A stretch of 64,000 nt of DNA from Hoeflea_A sp040932035 (GTDB taxonomy: Bacteria > Pseudomonadota > Alphaproteobacteria > Rhizobiales > Rhizobiaceae). Below, piece by piece: positions 1 to 8,616 of this stretch (position 1 is its first letter; every line of letters starts with the position of its first letter). The stretch spans positions 806,001 through 870,000 of the forward strand of contig NZ_JBFRBB010000001.1 in assembly GCF_040932035.1 (NCBI RefSeq). Direction: 5' to 3'. The notes beneath the pieces were generated by a model. The model was not told the origin of the DNA. It made no database searches and saw nothing but the letters and a program-made list of their open reading frames with translations. A program made the translations under genes and the position numbers.

Positions 1-788
1 TTTCGGCTCCCGAAGATGTCCTTCGCGTCGAGCAGGATCTCCCAGTATTTTTTCCAGTTGTGCGGCGATTGCACGCCCTTGCCGCGCGTACGGTCGAAAA
101 TCTCCGGCGTCGCTGCGTCGAGCGCGACGGTAAAGATGTCGGAACCCATATCATGCAGCCGCGCGACATCGCCGCGTGTCATCGTCGTCGGATTGGACAG
201 GATGGATATGGGGATGGCCGACGGATCGATCCGGTCGGTCCAGCGCTTCAATACCGTAACGGTATCCTCGTCCGAATTGGGGTGGGTGATCATCGATATG
301 CACATGCGGTGGAAGGGCGAGGCCTCGCCGTCGCGGGCGACGATATCGACCACTTCCTCCATCGGCACGGCGGGCCAGTCGACGCGGATGAAATTGCGGT
401 CGGCATAGTCGCGTTCGGCTTCGCGATGGCGGGCAAGTCCGCAATAGGCGCAGTTGGCGCGGCAGCCCTCCGGATAGGTCAGCAACAGGTTCAGGCACCG
501 GGTACAGCCGCAGCGATGCATTTTGCCGGGGACCAGGCCCAGGGTGATCGCCGCCGCTGTCGACATCTGCACATAGTCGGGCGAGCGCATGTTCGGCGTC
601 ATGATGTTGTATTTCGGCCAGTAGAGCCCGTCCGGCGCGACATCATTCGCCTTGACCGGCCCGCCGTTGCGTGCTGCGGCGGGTGTCGCACCGGGTTCGC
701 GCGGCTGCATGCGGGAGAATTCGTTGTAGTCAAGTTCGCCGATGCCGGCCTTTGCGGGTTGGATGCCTTCCGGCTTCAAACAGGTCAT
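1..788 (-). CDS. lipS1: LipS1-like radical SAM protein (partial, runs off left edge)
   Basis: The open frame starts at an ATG (788-786) and is still open at base 1, giving about 262 codons. The radical SAM signature is CRANCAYC with Cys109, Cys113 and Cys116. A second Cys cluster just before it (Cys93, Cys95, Cys98 in HRCGCTRC) could hold the auxiliary iron-sulfur cluster expected of a lipoyl-type sulfur inserter. In the sLpl(AB)/LipS1/LipS2 route, LipS1 and LipS2 together add the two sulfurs to an octanoylated carrier. The start overlaps lipT by 4 bp, so it is translationally coupled as the last visible gene of the sHdr locus. A lipoate ligase gene may lie beyond the edge. The family call rests on both motif and neighbours. 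Confidence 0.85.
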   Translation of the reverse strand, partial: MTCLKPEGIQPAKAGIGELDYNEFSRMQPREPGATPAAARNGGPVKANDVAPDGLYWPKYNIMTPNMRSPDYVQMSTAAAITLGLVPGKMHRCGCTRCLNLLLTYPEGCRANCAYCGLARHREAERDYADRNFIRVDWPAVPMEEVVDIVARDGEASPFHRMCISMITHPNSDEDTVTVLKRWTDRIDPSAIPISILSNPTTMTRGDVARLHDMGSDIFTVALDAATPEIFDRTRGKGVQSPHNWKKYWEILLDAKDIFGSR

Positions 789-1906
789 ACCATCTCCCTC
801 GCCTTGTCGCTTTTCGCTGCTGCGCCCGACTGCTGCCAGTATTGCGGAAAGGCAATCCAGCCGTCCCGCAAATCGCGGTCTTCCGGCAGGCCGTTGTCAT
901 AAAGTCGCATCAATTCACGCCGCTTTCGTACCGAATGGGCAATCGACCGCGCGAACAGGCTTTCGACCTCGGCGCGATAATCATCCGCCGCGTCCGCGTC
1001 GCCAGCAGCCATTCGGCCGGCCGCTTCACCCGCAAGGCGCCCCGAGACAACCGCTGAGTTGATACCGGCGCCGGTCACGGCATTGGTCAGCCCGGCGGCA
1101 TCGCCGCAAATGAGCGCCGGCGCGGCTCCGATCTTGCCGGTAAGGCCGGAAATGCCGCCGACCGGGATGAGACCTCCGGTGCTTTTGTGGATCTCCGCAC
1201 CCACGCGGCCTTCGCCCACAAGCTGCCGGTGCAGCTTCTCAAGCAACGGTTTCAGATGGTGCTTGTAAGCCGGATCGACTCCCAAACCGACATTGCAGAC
1301 GTCGCCCTTGGGAAAGAGCCAGGCATAGCCGCCGGCGATCTTGCGATGCAGGAAGATATCCGTGGCGTTGTGCGGCACGCGCAGGTCGACGGTGATCTGC
1401 CGCGTTTCGACGAAATCGCGGTTGCCCAAGCCGGCCGCCAGGGCAACCGGCGAACGCGGTCCATCGGCGCCGATGATCACTTTGCAGCGGATGGCCATAT
1501 CCGGTCCCGCGTTTGTGGTGCCGTTGTCGCCGATGCCCCGCAGCGGCGCGGCGAAATGGCACCGGGCGCCAGCCTGCATCGCGCTCTCGATCAATCTCTG
1601 ATCGAACAGCGCACGATTGATGATATGGCCGCGAAAATCCGGCATCGTTTTGGCGTTTTCACCGCCGACGAATGTGCGCATTTCACGGATGTCCTGGACA
1701 CTGGACTTGCTGACGTCCGGCAGTTCCGAGCCGAGCATCATCGGTACGAATTCGGCGCATTGCACCGGCAGGCCGGGGCGGGCATTGCGTTCGATGGCGA
1801 TCACGCTGGCGCCGGATTGCGCGGCCGCGCGGGCTGCGGACGCGCCGGCGGGGCCAAGGCCGCAGACCAACACGTCGGTTTCGACGATGTGGCCTAAGCC
1901 GCGCAT
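785..1906 (-). CDS. lipT: LipT-like FAD-dependent oxidoreductase (geranylgeranyl reductase superfamily)
   Basis: This is a 373-aa protein with an N-terminal dinucleotide-binding motif GLGPAGASAA (about residues 16-25), a middle GADGPRSPVA segment and a C-terminal FAD motif CGDAAGLTNAVTGAGI, all typical of geranylgeranyl-reductase-like flavoproteins. Within sHdr loci this family is called LipT and accompanies LipS1 and LipS2, where it is thought to supply electrons or otherwise assist lipoate assembly. It overlaps lipS2 by 13 bp upstream and lipS1 by 4 bp downstream. The assignment to LipT rather than a prenyl reductase comes from this context. Confidence 0.85.
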   Translation of the reverse strand: MRGLGHIVETDVLVCGLGPAGASAARAAAQSGASVIAIERNARPGLPVQCAEFVPMMLGSELPDVSKSSVQDIREMRTFVGGENAKTMPDFRGHIINRALFDQRLIESAMQAGARCHFAAPLRGIGDNGTTNAGPDMAIRCKVIIGADGPRSPVALAAGLGNRDFVETRQITVDLRVPHNATDIFLHRKIAGGYAWLFPKGDVCNVGLGVDPAYKHHLKPLLEKLHRQLVGEGRVGAEIHKSTGGLIPVGGISGLTGKIGAAPALICGDAAGLTNAVTGAGINSAVVSGRLAGEAAGRMAAGDADAADDYRAEVESLFARSIAHSVRKRRELMRLYDNGLPEDRDLRDGWIAFPQYWQQSGAAAKSDKAREMV

Positions 1907-2946
1907 GAGCGCCTCGCCATGCCGCTGCGCCCGGATGTCCGGTCGGCGCCGATCTTGATGGAGCAGCAGGCATGTTCCTGATGATAGTCCCGGCCGATGG
2001 CCTCACACACGGCCACCGCCCCTTCGGCGGGAAAGGCGATCCCGTCGAGGCCGGCCATCACGGCATAGGCGTCGACAACGCGCTTGTGCATGCCCGGCGG
2101 CCGCGCGCAGCCGAGCAGCACCTGCTTGCCGGGCAGACGGTTGCGCGCCTCGAGGAATATGCGCCCGACATCGCTGGTTTCGGGTGTTTTGAAGGTTCCG
2201 GGTTTGGCGTAGAACGGCATGATCACCACCAGCACCAGCGCATTGATGTCGTGACGCGCCACCATGTCGAGTGCGTTGGTTTCGCCAAGGATCTCGCCGT
2301 AGTGCAGGCCGATTACGATATGGGGCGAGACCTCCATGGACGTGGCGGTCAGCGCGGCCAGCGTTGCCTCGAAGTCCCCGACGCTCCGGTCGAGGTGGTA
2401 GATGTTGTTAATCGTCTCCTCGGCGCCGATGACATCCATCATCGCCGTGTCTATGCCGGCTGCCTCCATGCGCCGGGCGCCGCCTTCATCGGTCAGCGCC
2501 GTATGAACGGCGATCTTGAGATTGGGAAAGTCGCGCTTCAGATCCTCGATGACCGGGTAGAACCGTTCGTAGCGGATTTCGTTGCGCCGGTTCGATCCGC
2601 CGGAAAGAAGAAAACCCTGGAGATCCTGCAACAGGATCAGGTCGCGGACCTTGCGGTCCAGGACCTCCGGCTTTGTCGCTGGGATCATCGGCTCGAGTAT
2701 TTTCGCCTGGCAATGATCGCAATTGAGAGCGCAGGCGCCGCCGGTGATCGAAAATGCCGGAAAGCTGTTCTTGCCGCACCCCTTCAGTTCGGTGCTGTCA
2801 TATTCCTTAAAAGTCGGCGTGGAAAAACGAATCGGTTCCGGTTTGCGCCGGTTGAATGCCTCCTGCAATTCATTGACGAGGGACGCGTCGAATTCGGCGT
2901 CTTCCAGATCCTCGATCCCGGCAATGTCATCGATCCATGCGGTCAA
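1894..2946 (-). CDS. lipS2: LipS2-like radical SAM protein
   Basis: A 350-aa protein with a CALNCDHC radical SAM motif (Cys72, Cys76, Cys79), followed by GFLLSGGSNRR and a TIM-barrel-like body. The C-terminus contains several further Cys residues (LLGCARPPG, HACCSIKIG) that may bind auxiliary clusters. LipS2 partners LipS1 in lipoyl assembly on LbpA. The frame opens with TTG at 2946, with a GAGGA sequence about nine bases upstream; no in-frame ATG lies near the N-terminus, so TTG is the best start. It overlaps lipT by 13 bp and follows the HDAC-like gene after 30 bp. Confidence 0.85.
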   Translation of the reverse strand: MTAWIDDIAGIEDLEDAEFDASLVNELQEAFNRRKPEPIRFSTPTFKEYDSTELKGCGKNSFPAFSITGGACALNCDHCQAKILEPMIPATKPEVLDRKVRDLILLQDLQGFLLSGGSNRRNEIRYERFYPVIEDLKRDFPNLKIAVHTALTDEGGARRMEAAGIDTAMMDVIGAEETINNIYHLDRSVGDFEATLAALTATSMEVSPHIVIGLHYGEILGETNALDMVARHDINALVLVVIMPFYAKPGTFKTPETSDVGRIFLEARNRLPGKQVLLGCARPPGMHKRVVDAYAVMAGLDGIAFPAEGAVAVCEAIGRDYHQEHACCSIKIGADRTSGRSGMARRSCAA

Positions 2947-2976
2947 TGTCTCGTTTCCTCTTCCGTCGCCATCGTC

Positions 2977-4170
2977 CTATTGCGCCGCCGTCACCGCGTT
3001 GGCGATTTCCGTGATGCGCGGCCGCACCGCGCCCGAATTGCGCGGATCGATCAGCGTTGTCGTCCAACTCGGCGAGCGCTCGTCTTCATCTACGAGATCG
3101 CAATCCAGCGATTCCAGCAGCGCGCGGCTCTCGGCCGGCAAGGCCGGCGTAATTCGATGGCCGGACAGGCGGCCCCACAATCCGGTCCAGCAGCGCGCCA
3201 CGGTCCAGGGATTGTATCCACCGCCTCCCAGCACGACGGTCGGCAGGCCGAATGCGCACAGCGCCATGACTGCATCCCAGAGACAGCCATTGCTCAGCGC
3301 CATTGTCGAAAGCGGATCGCCGGCCAGCCCGTCGGCACCGCAGGTGATCACGACGGCGTCAGGCCGGAAATTCCGCGCCAGCGGCAAAATGGCATTGGCA
3401 ATGAGATAGTCGAGCTCGCTGTCGTTGAAGCCGCTCGGCACCGGCATGTTGCGGGCATTGCCGGTGCTTCGGTCTGAAAGGCCGCCGGAATGGGGCCAGC
3501 GGTCCTCTTCATGAACGGACATAAGCAGGACGCGTCCATCGTCTTTGAACGCCGCTTCGACGCCGTCGCCGTGATGGGCGTCCAGGTCCACATAGAGCAC
3601 CCGGTCGAAGCCGAGTTCGAGAAAAGTCAGGACCGAGAAGACCGGGTCGTTGAAGAAGCAAAAGCCGCTGGCGCGTCCGGCCATGCCGTGATGCGTGCCG
3701 CCCGAGGGGTGATAGGCAATTTTGCCTTTTGCAGCGAGTTCGGAAGCCCTGATCGAGCCGCCGACCGAGGTACTGGCGCGCCGGAACAGTCCCGGGAATA
3801 TGGGATTCTCCATCGTGCCGATATGGTATTTCCGCCGCACTTCGGCCGGCACCGCACCATTCAGCTCGGCCGCCTGAAGCGCTTCGACATAGTCGCGGCG
3901 ATGGAATCTGCAGAGCTGTTCAACGGTGGCCTGAGGGCTGTTGACATAACCGCCTTCGCCGGTTCCGGCCAGCCAGCCGAGCTGTTCGCATAAAGTCAGC
4001 ACCGTTCCGACGCGCTGGATCGCCAACGGATGGTTGCCGCGGTAGCCGGTCTGCCGGTAAATCTCGCTCGACACGAAACAGCACTGCCTGTCAGCGTCAC
4101 TCACGACCGGAAAGTCCCGCTGTTCCGTTTCCACCGGTCTGCTTGTATGTGGGATTGGAATAATGTCCAT
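2977..4170 (-). CDS. HDAC-superfamily (AcuC/acetylpolyamine-type) zinc deacylase
   Basis: A 397-aa arginase/deacetylase-fold protein with all catalytic residues visible: the His-His pair in GGTHHG (His160/161), zinc ligands Asp197 and His199 in DLDAHHGDG, Asp285 in CGADGLAGDPL, and Tyr319 in GGGGYN. Members remove acetyl or other acyl groups from lysine or polyamines, so the fold should be active. It sits between the thioesterase gene (13 bp) and lipS2 (30 bp) inside the sHdr/lipoate operon, on the same strand. This suggests, as inference only, a role on acyl- or lipoyl-lysine of LbpA or on a metabolite of that pathway. A generic acetoin- or polyamine-type role is the alternative. Confidence 0.82.
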   Translation of the reverse strand: MDIIPIPHTSRPVETEQRDFPVVSDADRQCCFVSSEIYRQTGYRGNHPLAIQRVGTVLTLCEQLGWLAGTGEGGYVNSPQATVEQLCRFHRRDYVEALQAAELNGAVPAEVRRKYHIGTMENPIFPGLFRRASTSVGGSIRASELAAKGKIAYHPSGGTHHGMAGRASGFCFFNDPVFSVLTFLELGFDRVLYVDLDAHHGDGVEAAFKDDGRVLLMSVHEEDRWPHSGGLSDRSTGNARNMPVPSGFNDSELDYLIANAILPLARNFRPDAVVITCGADGLAGDPLSTMALSNGCLWDAVMALCAFGLPTVVLGGGGYNPWTVARCWTGLWGRLSGHRITPALPAESRALLESLDCDLVDEDERSPSWTTTLIDPRNSGAVRPRITEIANAVTAAQ

Positions 4171-4182
4171 GGTCGACCTGGT

Positions 4183-5046
4183 TCAAAAGGAGACGAGATT
4201 GGCGATGCCGGGAAACCGGCTCTCGTGCTTTGCGCGCAGTTCCGCGGGAAACTCGACAGGCAGACGGGATTTTCGGTCCATCACGATCGAAACGGCGCTG
4301 ATGGAAGCCAGTGGATTTCCATCAGGAACTGAGATGAGCTGGTTGGAAAGCGGCAGCATCTTGGCTGAAATCCCGGGCACCCACGAGACGATGGCATAAT
4401 CGACATCGGCATGAATTGGCGCATGGTGCGTCAGTTTCATCTCCACAGCCGCGCCGCCATAGTCATTGTCCTTGAACCATAGCGGCTCGAATCCGGCATA
4501 CGCCCAAAGCTGGGTTGCAGATTCAAAAAAACGGGCGACCAGATCGCCATCTGTCATGATGCCGTCGCCGGTGCATTCCGAGGCCAAAACCCGGTTGCGG
4601 TGCGCCACAATTGCCTGCCTCATTGAAAGCAGTGCATCGGTGTCCACTGGTTCATACCTGCCTGCTGTGATACCCCGCGGCTTTGCCTTTGAAGGCGGCC
4701 CGCCACGCGTTACCGGAAGCCGCTCCGGCAAACATTCGAAATCGCTGTCGATGCAGGTGGCGGTAACGGTGTTGCGGTCGGCGTCCTGCATGACATGGAG
4801 GACTTGTCCACAGTGGTCGCCTGCGCCGATCTGTACGGACAGAACCAGCGCGCGGGAATCGGCCTCCATCTCGCGATGAAATCGGAAATGCCGGTTTGCC
4901 GGATTGTACCGAATCGCGTTTGCGCCGTGCATCGCAAACAGATTCTGACCCGCCTCGCTGAAGCGCCGCACATAGTTCGCCACATTCATGTGAGCATTCG
5001 CGTCACATTCAATGTGGCCTACGAGACTTTTGTGCGTTTCGATCAT
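4183..5046 (-). CDS. Double-hotdog acyl-CoA thioesterase-like protein
   Basis: A 287-aa protein from the ATG at 5046; a longer reading to 5118 adds 24 residues that do not look like part of the fold. The N-terminal half has the 4HBT hotdog signature CDANAHMNVANYVRRF (Asp15, His19, Asn21), and a second hotdog half spans about residues 150-287. This family hydrolyses acyl-CoA or related thioesters. It lies between tusA and the HDAC-like gene on the sHdr strand, so it is probably co-transcribed. A reasonable inference is release of a fatty acid such as octanoate for lipoate assembly, but carnitine- or betainyl-CoA-type thioesterases have similar sequences. Confidence 0.7.
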   Translation of the reverse strand: MIETHKSLVGHIECDANAHMNVANYVRRFSEAGQNLFAMHGANAIRYNPANRHFRFHREMEADSRALVLSVQIGAGDHCGQVLHVMQDADRNTVTATCIDSDFECLPERLPVTRGGPPSKAKPRGITAGRYEPVDTDALLSMRQAIVAHRNRVLASECTGDGIMTDGDLVARFFESATQLWAYAGFEPLWFKDNDYGGAAVEMKLTHHAPIHADVDYAIVSWVPGISAKMLPLSNQLISVPDGNPLASISAVSIVMDRKSRLPVEFPAELRAKHESRFPGIANLVSF

Positions 5047-5167
5047 AACATTACGCGTGTGCGGGCAATTGGCCCGTCCTTCGGGTTCGGCGTCAAGCGA
5101 ACGCCTACGACCGGTCACAAGCGCCGGAAAGCGGAAACATCCACCACCGGTCGAATGGGCTCAGTCC

Positions 5168-5395
5168 TCAGGCGGCGCGCTTGATCACGAACCGGTAGAC
5201 ATCGGCTTCCTGGCTTGAATCCATAAGTTCGTTGCCGGTCGTGCGGCAAAAGGCTTCGAAGTCCTTGACCGCGCCGGGATCCGTCGCCAGCACTTCAAGC
5301 GTGCCGCCCATTTCAACGTCCTTGAGCGCCTTTTTGGCTTTCAGGATCGGCAACGGACAGTTCAATCCTTTCACATCGAGCACCTGATCGGCCAT
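5168..5395 (-). CDS. tusA: TusA sulfur carrier
   Basis: A 75-aa protein of standard TusA length with the CPxP motif in GLNCPLPILKAK. Cys13 is the persulfide-carrying residue. TusA passes sulfane sulfur between rhodanese or DsrE-type proteins and downstream acceptors; in sHdr organisms it is part of the cytoplasmic delivery route to the sHdr complex. The ATG at 5395 has a clear ribosome-binding site (AAGGAGC). It follows dsrE2 after about 30 bp and precedes the thioesterase gene by about 120 bp. Confidence 0.95.
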   Translation of the reverse strand: MADQVLDVKGLNCPLPILKAKKALKDVEMGGTLEVLATDPGAVKDFEAFCRTTGNELMDSSQEADVYRFVIKRAA

Positions 5396-5425
5396 TTTCT
5401 GCTCCTTGGTTGCAAGTTTGTTCGT

Positions 5426-5923
5426 TCAGATGAACAGATTGATGTCACTCTTCGTGGCGTTCTCGATATAGGTCGCAGCACCGCCCAGTTCCGGACCTTC
5501 GATCATGTCGTCCATGGAGTATTCGAACAGGTCCATGGTCATCTGGCAGGCGATCAGCTGAACATCGGATTCGACGGCCGCTTCGCGTAGGTCCTCAATC
5601 GATGCCACGCCCTTTTTCTTGATCAGGTTTTTCATCATCGCGCTTGCCGCGGCATCGACGCCCGGTATGGCGGACACGACATTGGGCATTCCCATATGCA
5701 TACCCATCATCGGCATCTTCATTGCCGGATTGCCGAGGGTCGTTACCTGTAAGTCGAGCTTTTTCTTCAACAGCGTCAGGCCGTAAAAGGTGAAAAACAT
5801 CGACACGTTGAGCCCCATCGCCGCGGCGGTGGTCGCCAGGATGAAGGGCGGATAGGCCCAGTCGAGCGATCCTTTCGTCACGATCATGCTCATGCTTTTG
5901 GTGTTTGAGACTGCTTCTTCCAC
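5426..5923 (-). CDS. dsrE2: DsrE2-type sulfur-transfer protein
   Basis: A 165-aa DsrE/DsrF/DrsH-family protein. A hydrophobic stretch about residues 24-58 (WAYPPFILATTAAAM to FFTFYGLTLL) and a Met-rich linker (MKMPMMGMHMGMP) are typical of the membrane-associated DsrE2 group. The likely persulfide Cys is Cys126 in LIACQMTMDLF. These proteins hand sulfur to or from TusA. The start is GTG at 5923, fixed by AAGGAG seven bases upstream. It lies between lbpA (75 bp gap) and tusA. Confidence 0.9.
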   Translation of the reverse strand: MEEAVSNTKSMSMIVTKGSLDWAYPPFILATTAAAMGLNVSMFFTFYGLTLLKKKLDLQVTTLGNPAMKMPMMGMHMGMPNVVSAIPGVDAAASAMMKNLIKKKGVASIEDLREAAVESDVQLIACQMTMDLFEYSMDDMIEGPELGGAATYIENATKSDINLFI

Positions 5924-5998
5924 AGAAGTTCTCCTTGTGCCTTGGGCGTCCTGTTCCCGTGCCCGGACGCCTGGTCGTTCTTTTGATGCACGGTTGGG

Positions 5999-6442
5999 CT
6001 ATGGCGCACAGCCCTCAAAAGAATCTGCATCCATTTTTGCTTCATAGGGCTCGGCGACTTCCGTTCCCGGTGTCAGTCCCGGGCTGGCGACACCCCAGTC
6101 GTCGGGTTTAACTTTGACCATCCAACCCTTGCCGTAGGGATCGGCGTTGGCGAGCTTCGGATCGCCGGACAATTCGTCGTTGACCTCGACAACCTCCGCT
6201 GCGAATGCGATTTTCGCCGGCCCGACCCATTTGCCGGATTCAACCGTCGCGCAGGATTTGCCTTCCTTGACCGACCTGCCGACTTTTTTCGGCGTAAAGG
6301 CGACCAGCGGTCCGGCCATCGCCGCCGCGACGGCGGTCATACCAAGCGTGACGGTGCCGTCCTGATTGTCCTGGTACCAGATGTTGTTGTCGACATCGTA
6401 GAGAAGCTCGTCCGGCAGGTTGCAGCCGCGGATTTCAGGCAT
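5999..6442 (-). CDS. lbpA: LbpA, GcvH-like lipoate-binding protein of the sHdr system
   Basis: A 147-aa protein from the ATG at 6442; the frame stays open farther upstream but that part has no protein-like sequence. The lipoylation motif is in ATVESGKWVGPAKI, with Lys71 as the likely lipoyl lysine, in a biotinyl/lipoyl-attachment fold like glycine cleavage H protein. LbpA is a dedicated arm that cooperates with the sHdr complex in sulfur oxidation and is matured by the LipS1/LipS2 route encoded downstream. It overlaps the preceding gene by 8 bp. Confidence 0.93.
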   Translation of the reverse strand: MPEIRGCNLPDELLYDVDNNIWYQDNQDGTVTLGMTAVAAAMAGPLVAFTPKKVGRSVKEGKSCATVESGKWVGPAKIAFAAEVVEVNDELSGDPKLANADPYGKGWMVKVKPDDWGVASPGLTPGTEVAEPYEAKMDADSFEGCAP

Positions 6443-6938
6443 GGTCTTGCTCCTGTTCGATAGGGTCGGGTTCCGCCGGCCGCTCCGCCGAACGGATCGG
6501 GCGCGACGAACAGCAGAATTCGCCGAGGCCTGAGTTTTCAAGCTTGCCGTCGATGAACAGCTCGAGATGCCGGGCAACCATTGCCGCCATTCGCAGGTTG
6601 CGCGCGGCACCTTCGTTGGTCTCGTCAAGGCAAACGCAGTTGTACAGATAGATAAGTTCGCGGCAGGTCTCGCGGCAGGCGTTGAAACTGGGGTCGCCCT
6701 TGGCACCCTGACGATGCAGGCCCAACAGCCGGAAACCCTCGACAGGTTTGTCGGCCGGTTGGCGGCCGGCGGCCAGCAGCCAGCGTTCCAGGGCCGACTC
6801 GCCGATTTCCAGCAATTCGGTTGCCAGCGCAATTGAATTTGCGGCAATTTCCTCGTCGGACAAGGCCAGGATGCCGTCCAGACGACTATGAACGCCTCCC
6901 TCGGATAGGATCCGGATGTCTTGAACCGCCGGGGTCAT
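6435..6938 (-). CDS. Conserved protein of unknown function in the sHdr operon
   Basis: A 167-aa protein, mostly helical in composition, with a Cys-rich middle (NACRETCRELIYLYNCVCL) and a later CCSS pair. No family is recognised. It overlaps hdrB2 upstream by 4 bp (ATGA) and lbpA downstream by 8 bp, so it is translationally coupled to both. It therefore probably acts with the Hdr complex or in LbpA docking. The clustered Cys residues could bind metal or be redox active; this is inference. Confidence 0.75.
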   Translation of the reverse strand: MTPAVQDIRILSEGGVHSRLDGILALSDEEIAANSIALATELLEIGESALERWLLAAGRQPADKPVEGFRLLGLHRQGAKGDPSFNACRETCRELIYLYNCVCLDETNEGAARNLRMAAMVARHLELFIDGKLENSGLGEFCCSSRPIRSAERPAEPDPIEQEQDHA

Positions 6939-7858
6939 GCCAGCCCCTTCTCCGCCAGGAAATCGCGCGAAGGGGACAGATTCTCATGGACGCCGACCTT
7001 GCGCGCGGAAAGTCCGAGCGCCACCCCGAGCAACTGGGTGAAATAAAGAATTTTGACCGAGGTCATTTTACCGAAGACCTTTTCCGCCCGCATCTGGTGC
7101 ATCTCCAGCCCGGTGTGGCAGGTCGGACATTCCGTGGCGATGACGTCGGCGCCGCAGGCTTCCGCCGTCGTCAGCAGATTGAGCACCAGTTTGGTCGACA
7201 TATCAGAATCCGACAGTGTATGCGCGCCCCCGCAACAGGCGGTCTTCAGCGGATACTCGACGATCTCCGCGCCGGCGGCGGCGAGCAGATCGTCCATGAA
7301 ATGCGGCGTCAGCGTCGATTCCGAACCGGGACCCTGGTCCTTTTCAGGGAAAATATGGCGCGGACGCGTATACATGCAGCCGTAATAGCAGGCCACTTTC
7401 ACGCCACTGAGCTTGTTCTTGACCCTCTCCCTCAGACCGTCTTCGCCCATCGCATCTTTTATCCAGTCGAGCGCGTGAATGGTGTCGACCTTGCCTGCCT
7501 TGTAGTTTCCATGCCCCGCCTTGCCGGCCAGCCTTTCATTGACATCCCGTGACGCCTGGTCGTTGGCGAGGTCATATTCCGCTTTTTTCAGATTGTGATA
7601 GCAACCGTTGCAGGGCGCCATGACGGTGTCGAAACCCATGTCGTCGGCTATCTGCAGATTGCGGGCCGAAAGATAGGTCTGGAGCTTGGGGTCTATGTTC
7701 TTGACCTCCATCGCGCCGCAGCAGTTCCAGTTTTTCAGCTCCGCCAGTTCAAGACCAAGTGCCTTTCCGACCGCCTTGGTCGACCGGTTGTAGGCATGGG
7801 CCGTTCCTTCGAGTGCGCAGCCCGGATAATAGGCGACCTTCTTGTATTTTTGCGTCAT
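6935..7858 (-). CDS. shdrB2: sHdrB2, CCG-domain subunit
   Basis: A 307-aa HdrB-type protein with two complete CCG (cysteine-rich) domains. The first has YPGCALEG, then NCCGAME, then APCNGC; the second has CYYGCM, then ACCGGAH, then ECPTCHT. Such domains hold non-cubane [4Fe-4S] clusters that cleave or form disulfide-like bonds in heterodisulfide reductases. In sHdr it is a candidate site for sulfur-substrate chemistry. ATGA overlaps with both neighbours show strict coupling to hdrC2 and the downstream conserved gene. Confidence 0.92.
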   Translation of the reverse strand: MTQKYKKVAYYPGCALEGTAHAYNRSTKAVGKALGLELAELKNWNCCGAMEVKNIDPKLQTYLSARNLQIADDMGFDTVMAPCNGCYHNLKKAEYDLANDQASRDVNERLAGKAGHGNYKAGKVDTIHALDWIKDAMGEDGLRERVKNKLSGVKVACYYGCMYTRPRHIFPEKDQGPGSESTLTPHFMDDLLAAAGAEIVEYPLKTACCGGAHTLSDSDMSTKLVLNLLTTAEACGADVIATECPTCHTGLEMHQMRAEKVFGKMTSVKILYFTQLLGVALGLSARKVGVHENLSPSRDFLAEKGLA

Positions 7859-8604
7859 TGGCGGGCGCCCTCCGTTTTCAGTCCGAGCGCCCGGCGGTCG
7901 GCACGTTCGCGTTCTTCGACATAGTCTTCCAATGCCTTGCTTGCCGCGCTCCAGCCCCTTGTGCGGGGGTGAAAGACAGTCGATAGTCCGAGTTTCATCA
8001 GCAGCCCGACCGGCAGACGGCTCAACAGCGACCGCATGAGGGCGACCAGCCAGTCCTGCAGCAGCGGCTGGCCGGTATGGGCGAAAAACCGGCGCATGAT
8101 CGAGGATTCCTCGATCTTGCCTTTGGCGAAGACCTGATTCGAAAATTCCTTATCGAAGATGGCGGCAGGCTTGGGCTCGGTGTGCCCCTTGAGCTCAAGC
8201 CAGTGGGCCGTCGCCTTCATGACGCCTTCGGGATTGACGTCGCGGGGACAGGCATAGGTGCATTTGTTGCAGGAAACGCATTGCCAGATGATATCCTTGT
8301 CGCGCAGCAACTCCTCTTCCATGCCGCAGCGAATTAGATAGATCCAGTAGCGCGGATTGAAATCCGGATTGATGGCGTTGACCGTGCAGGCATTGGTGCA
8401 CGAGCCGCATTGCCAGCACCGGTGGATGAATTCACCGCCCGGCAAAGCGGCGATCTCGTCCTGCATCGCCTCATTATAGTCCGTGACCGACCGGTTCTCG
8501 ATGAAGGTGCTCCAGTGACCGGAGACATCGATTCCATCGATTTCCAACTCTTCATTGGTTCGAAGGTTCTCCGGGCGGATTAGCGATTTTTCGTGAATAG
8601 GCAT
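7855..8604 (-). CDS. shdrC2: sHdrC2, ferredoxin-type electron-transfer subunit
   Basis: A 249-aa HdrC-like protein with two [4Fe-4S] motifs, CWQCGSCTNAC and CVSCNKCTYACP. It relays electrons between HdrA flavin and the HdrB2 cluster sites. The C-terminal third is charged and helical. The start ATG at 8604 follows the upstream gene by only 12 bp, and the stop overlaps the hdrB2 start. Order and spacing match the known sHdr core C1-B1-A-hyp-C2-B2. Confidence 0.92.
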   Translation of the reverse strand: MPIHEKSLIRPENLRTNEELEIDGIDVSGHWSTFIENRSVTDYNEAMQDEIAALPGGEFIHRCWQCGSCTNACTVNAINPDFNPRYWIYLIRCGMEEELLRDKDIIWQCVSCNKCTYACPRDVNPEGVMKATAHWLELKGHTEPKPAAIFDKEFSNQVFAKGKIEESSIMRRFFAHTGQPLLQDWLVALMRSLLSRLPVGLLMKLGLSTVFHPRTRGWSAASKALEDYVEERERADRRALGLKTEGARQ

Positions 8605-8616
8605 GGTTCCGCCCCG

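Noticed and set aside
1972..3477. 501-codon plus-strand open frame
   Set aside because: Antisense shadow of lipS2 and the HDAC-like gene; no protein family signature, and the opposite strand holds well-conserved motifs.
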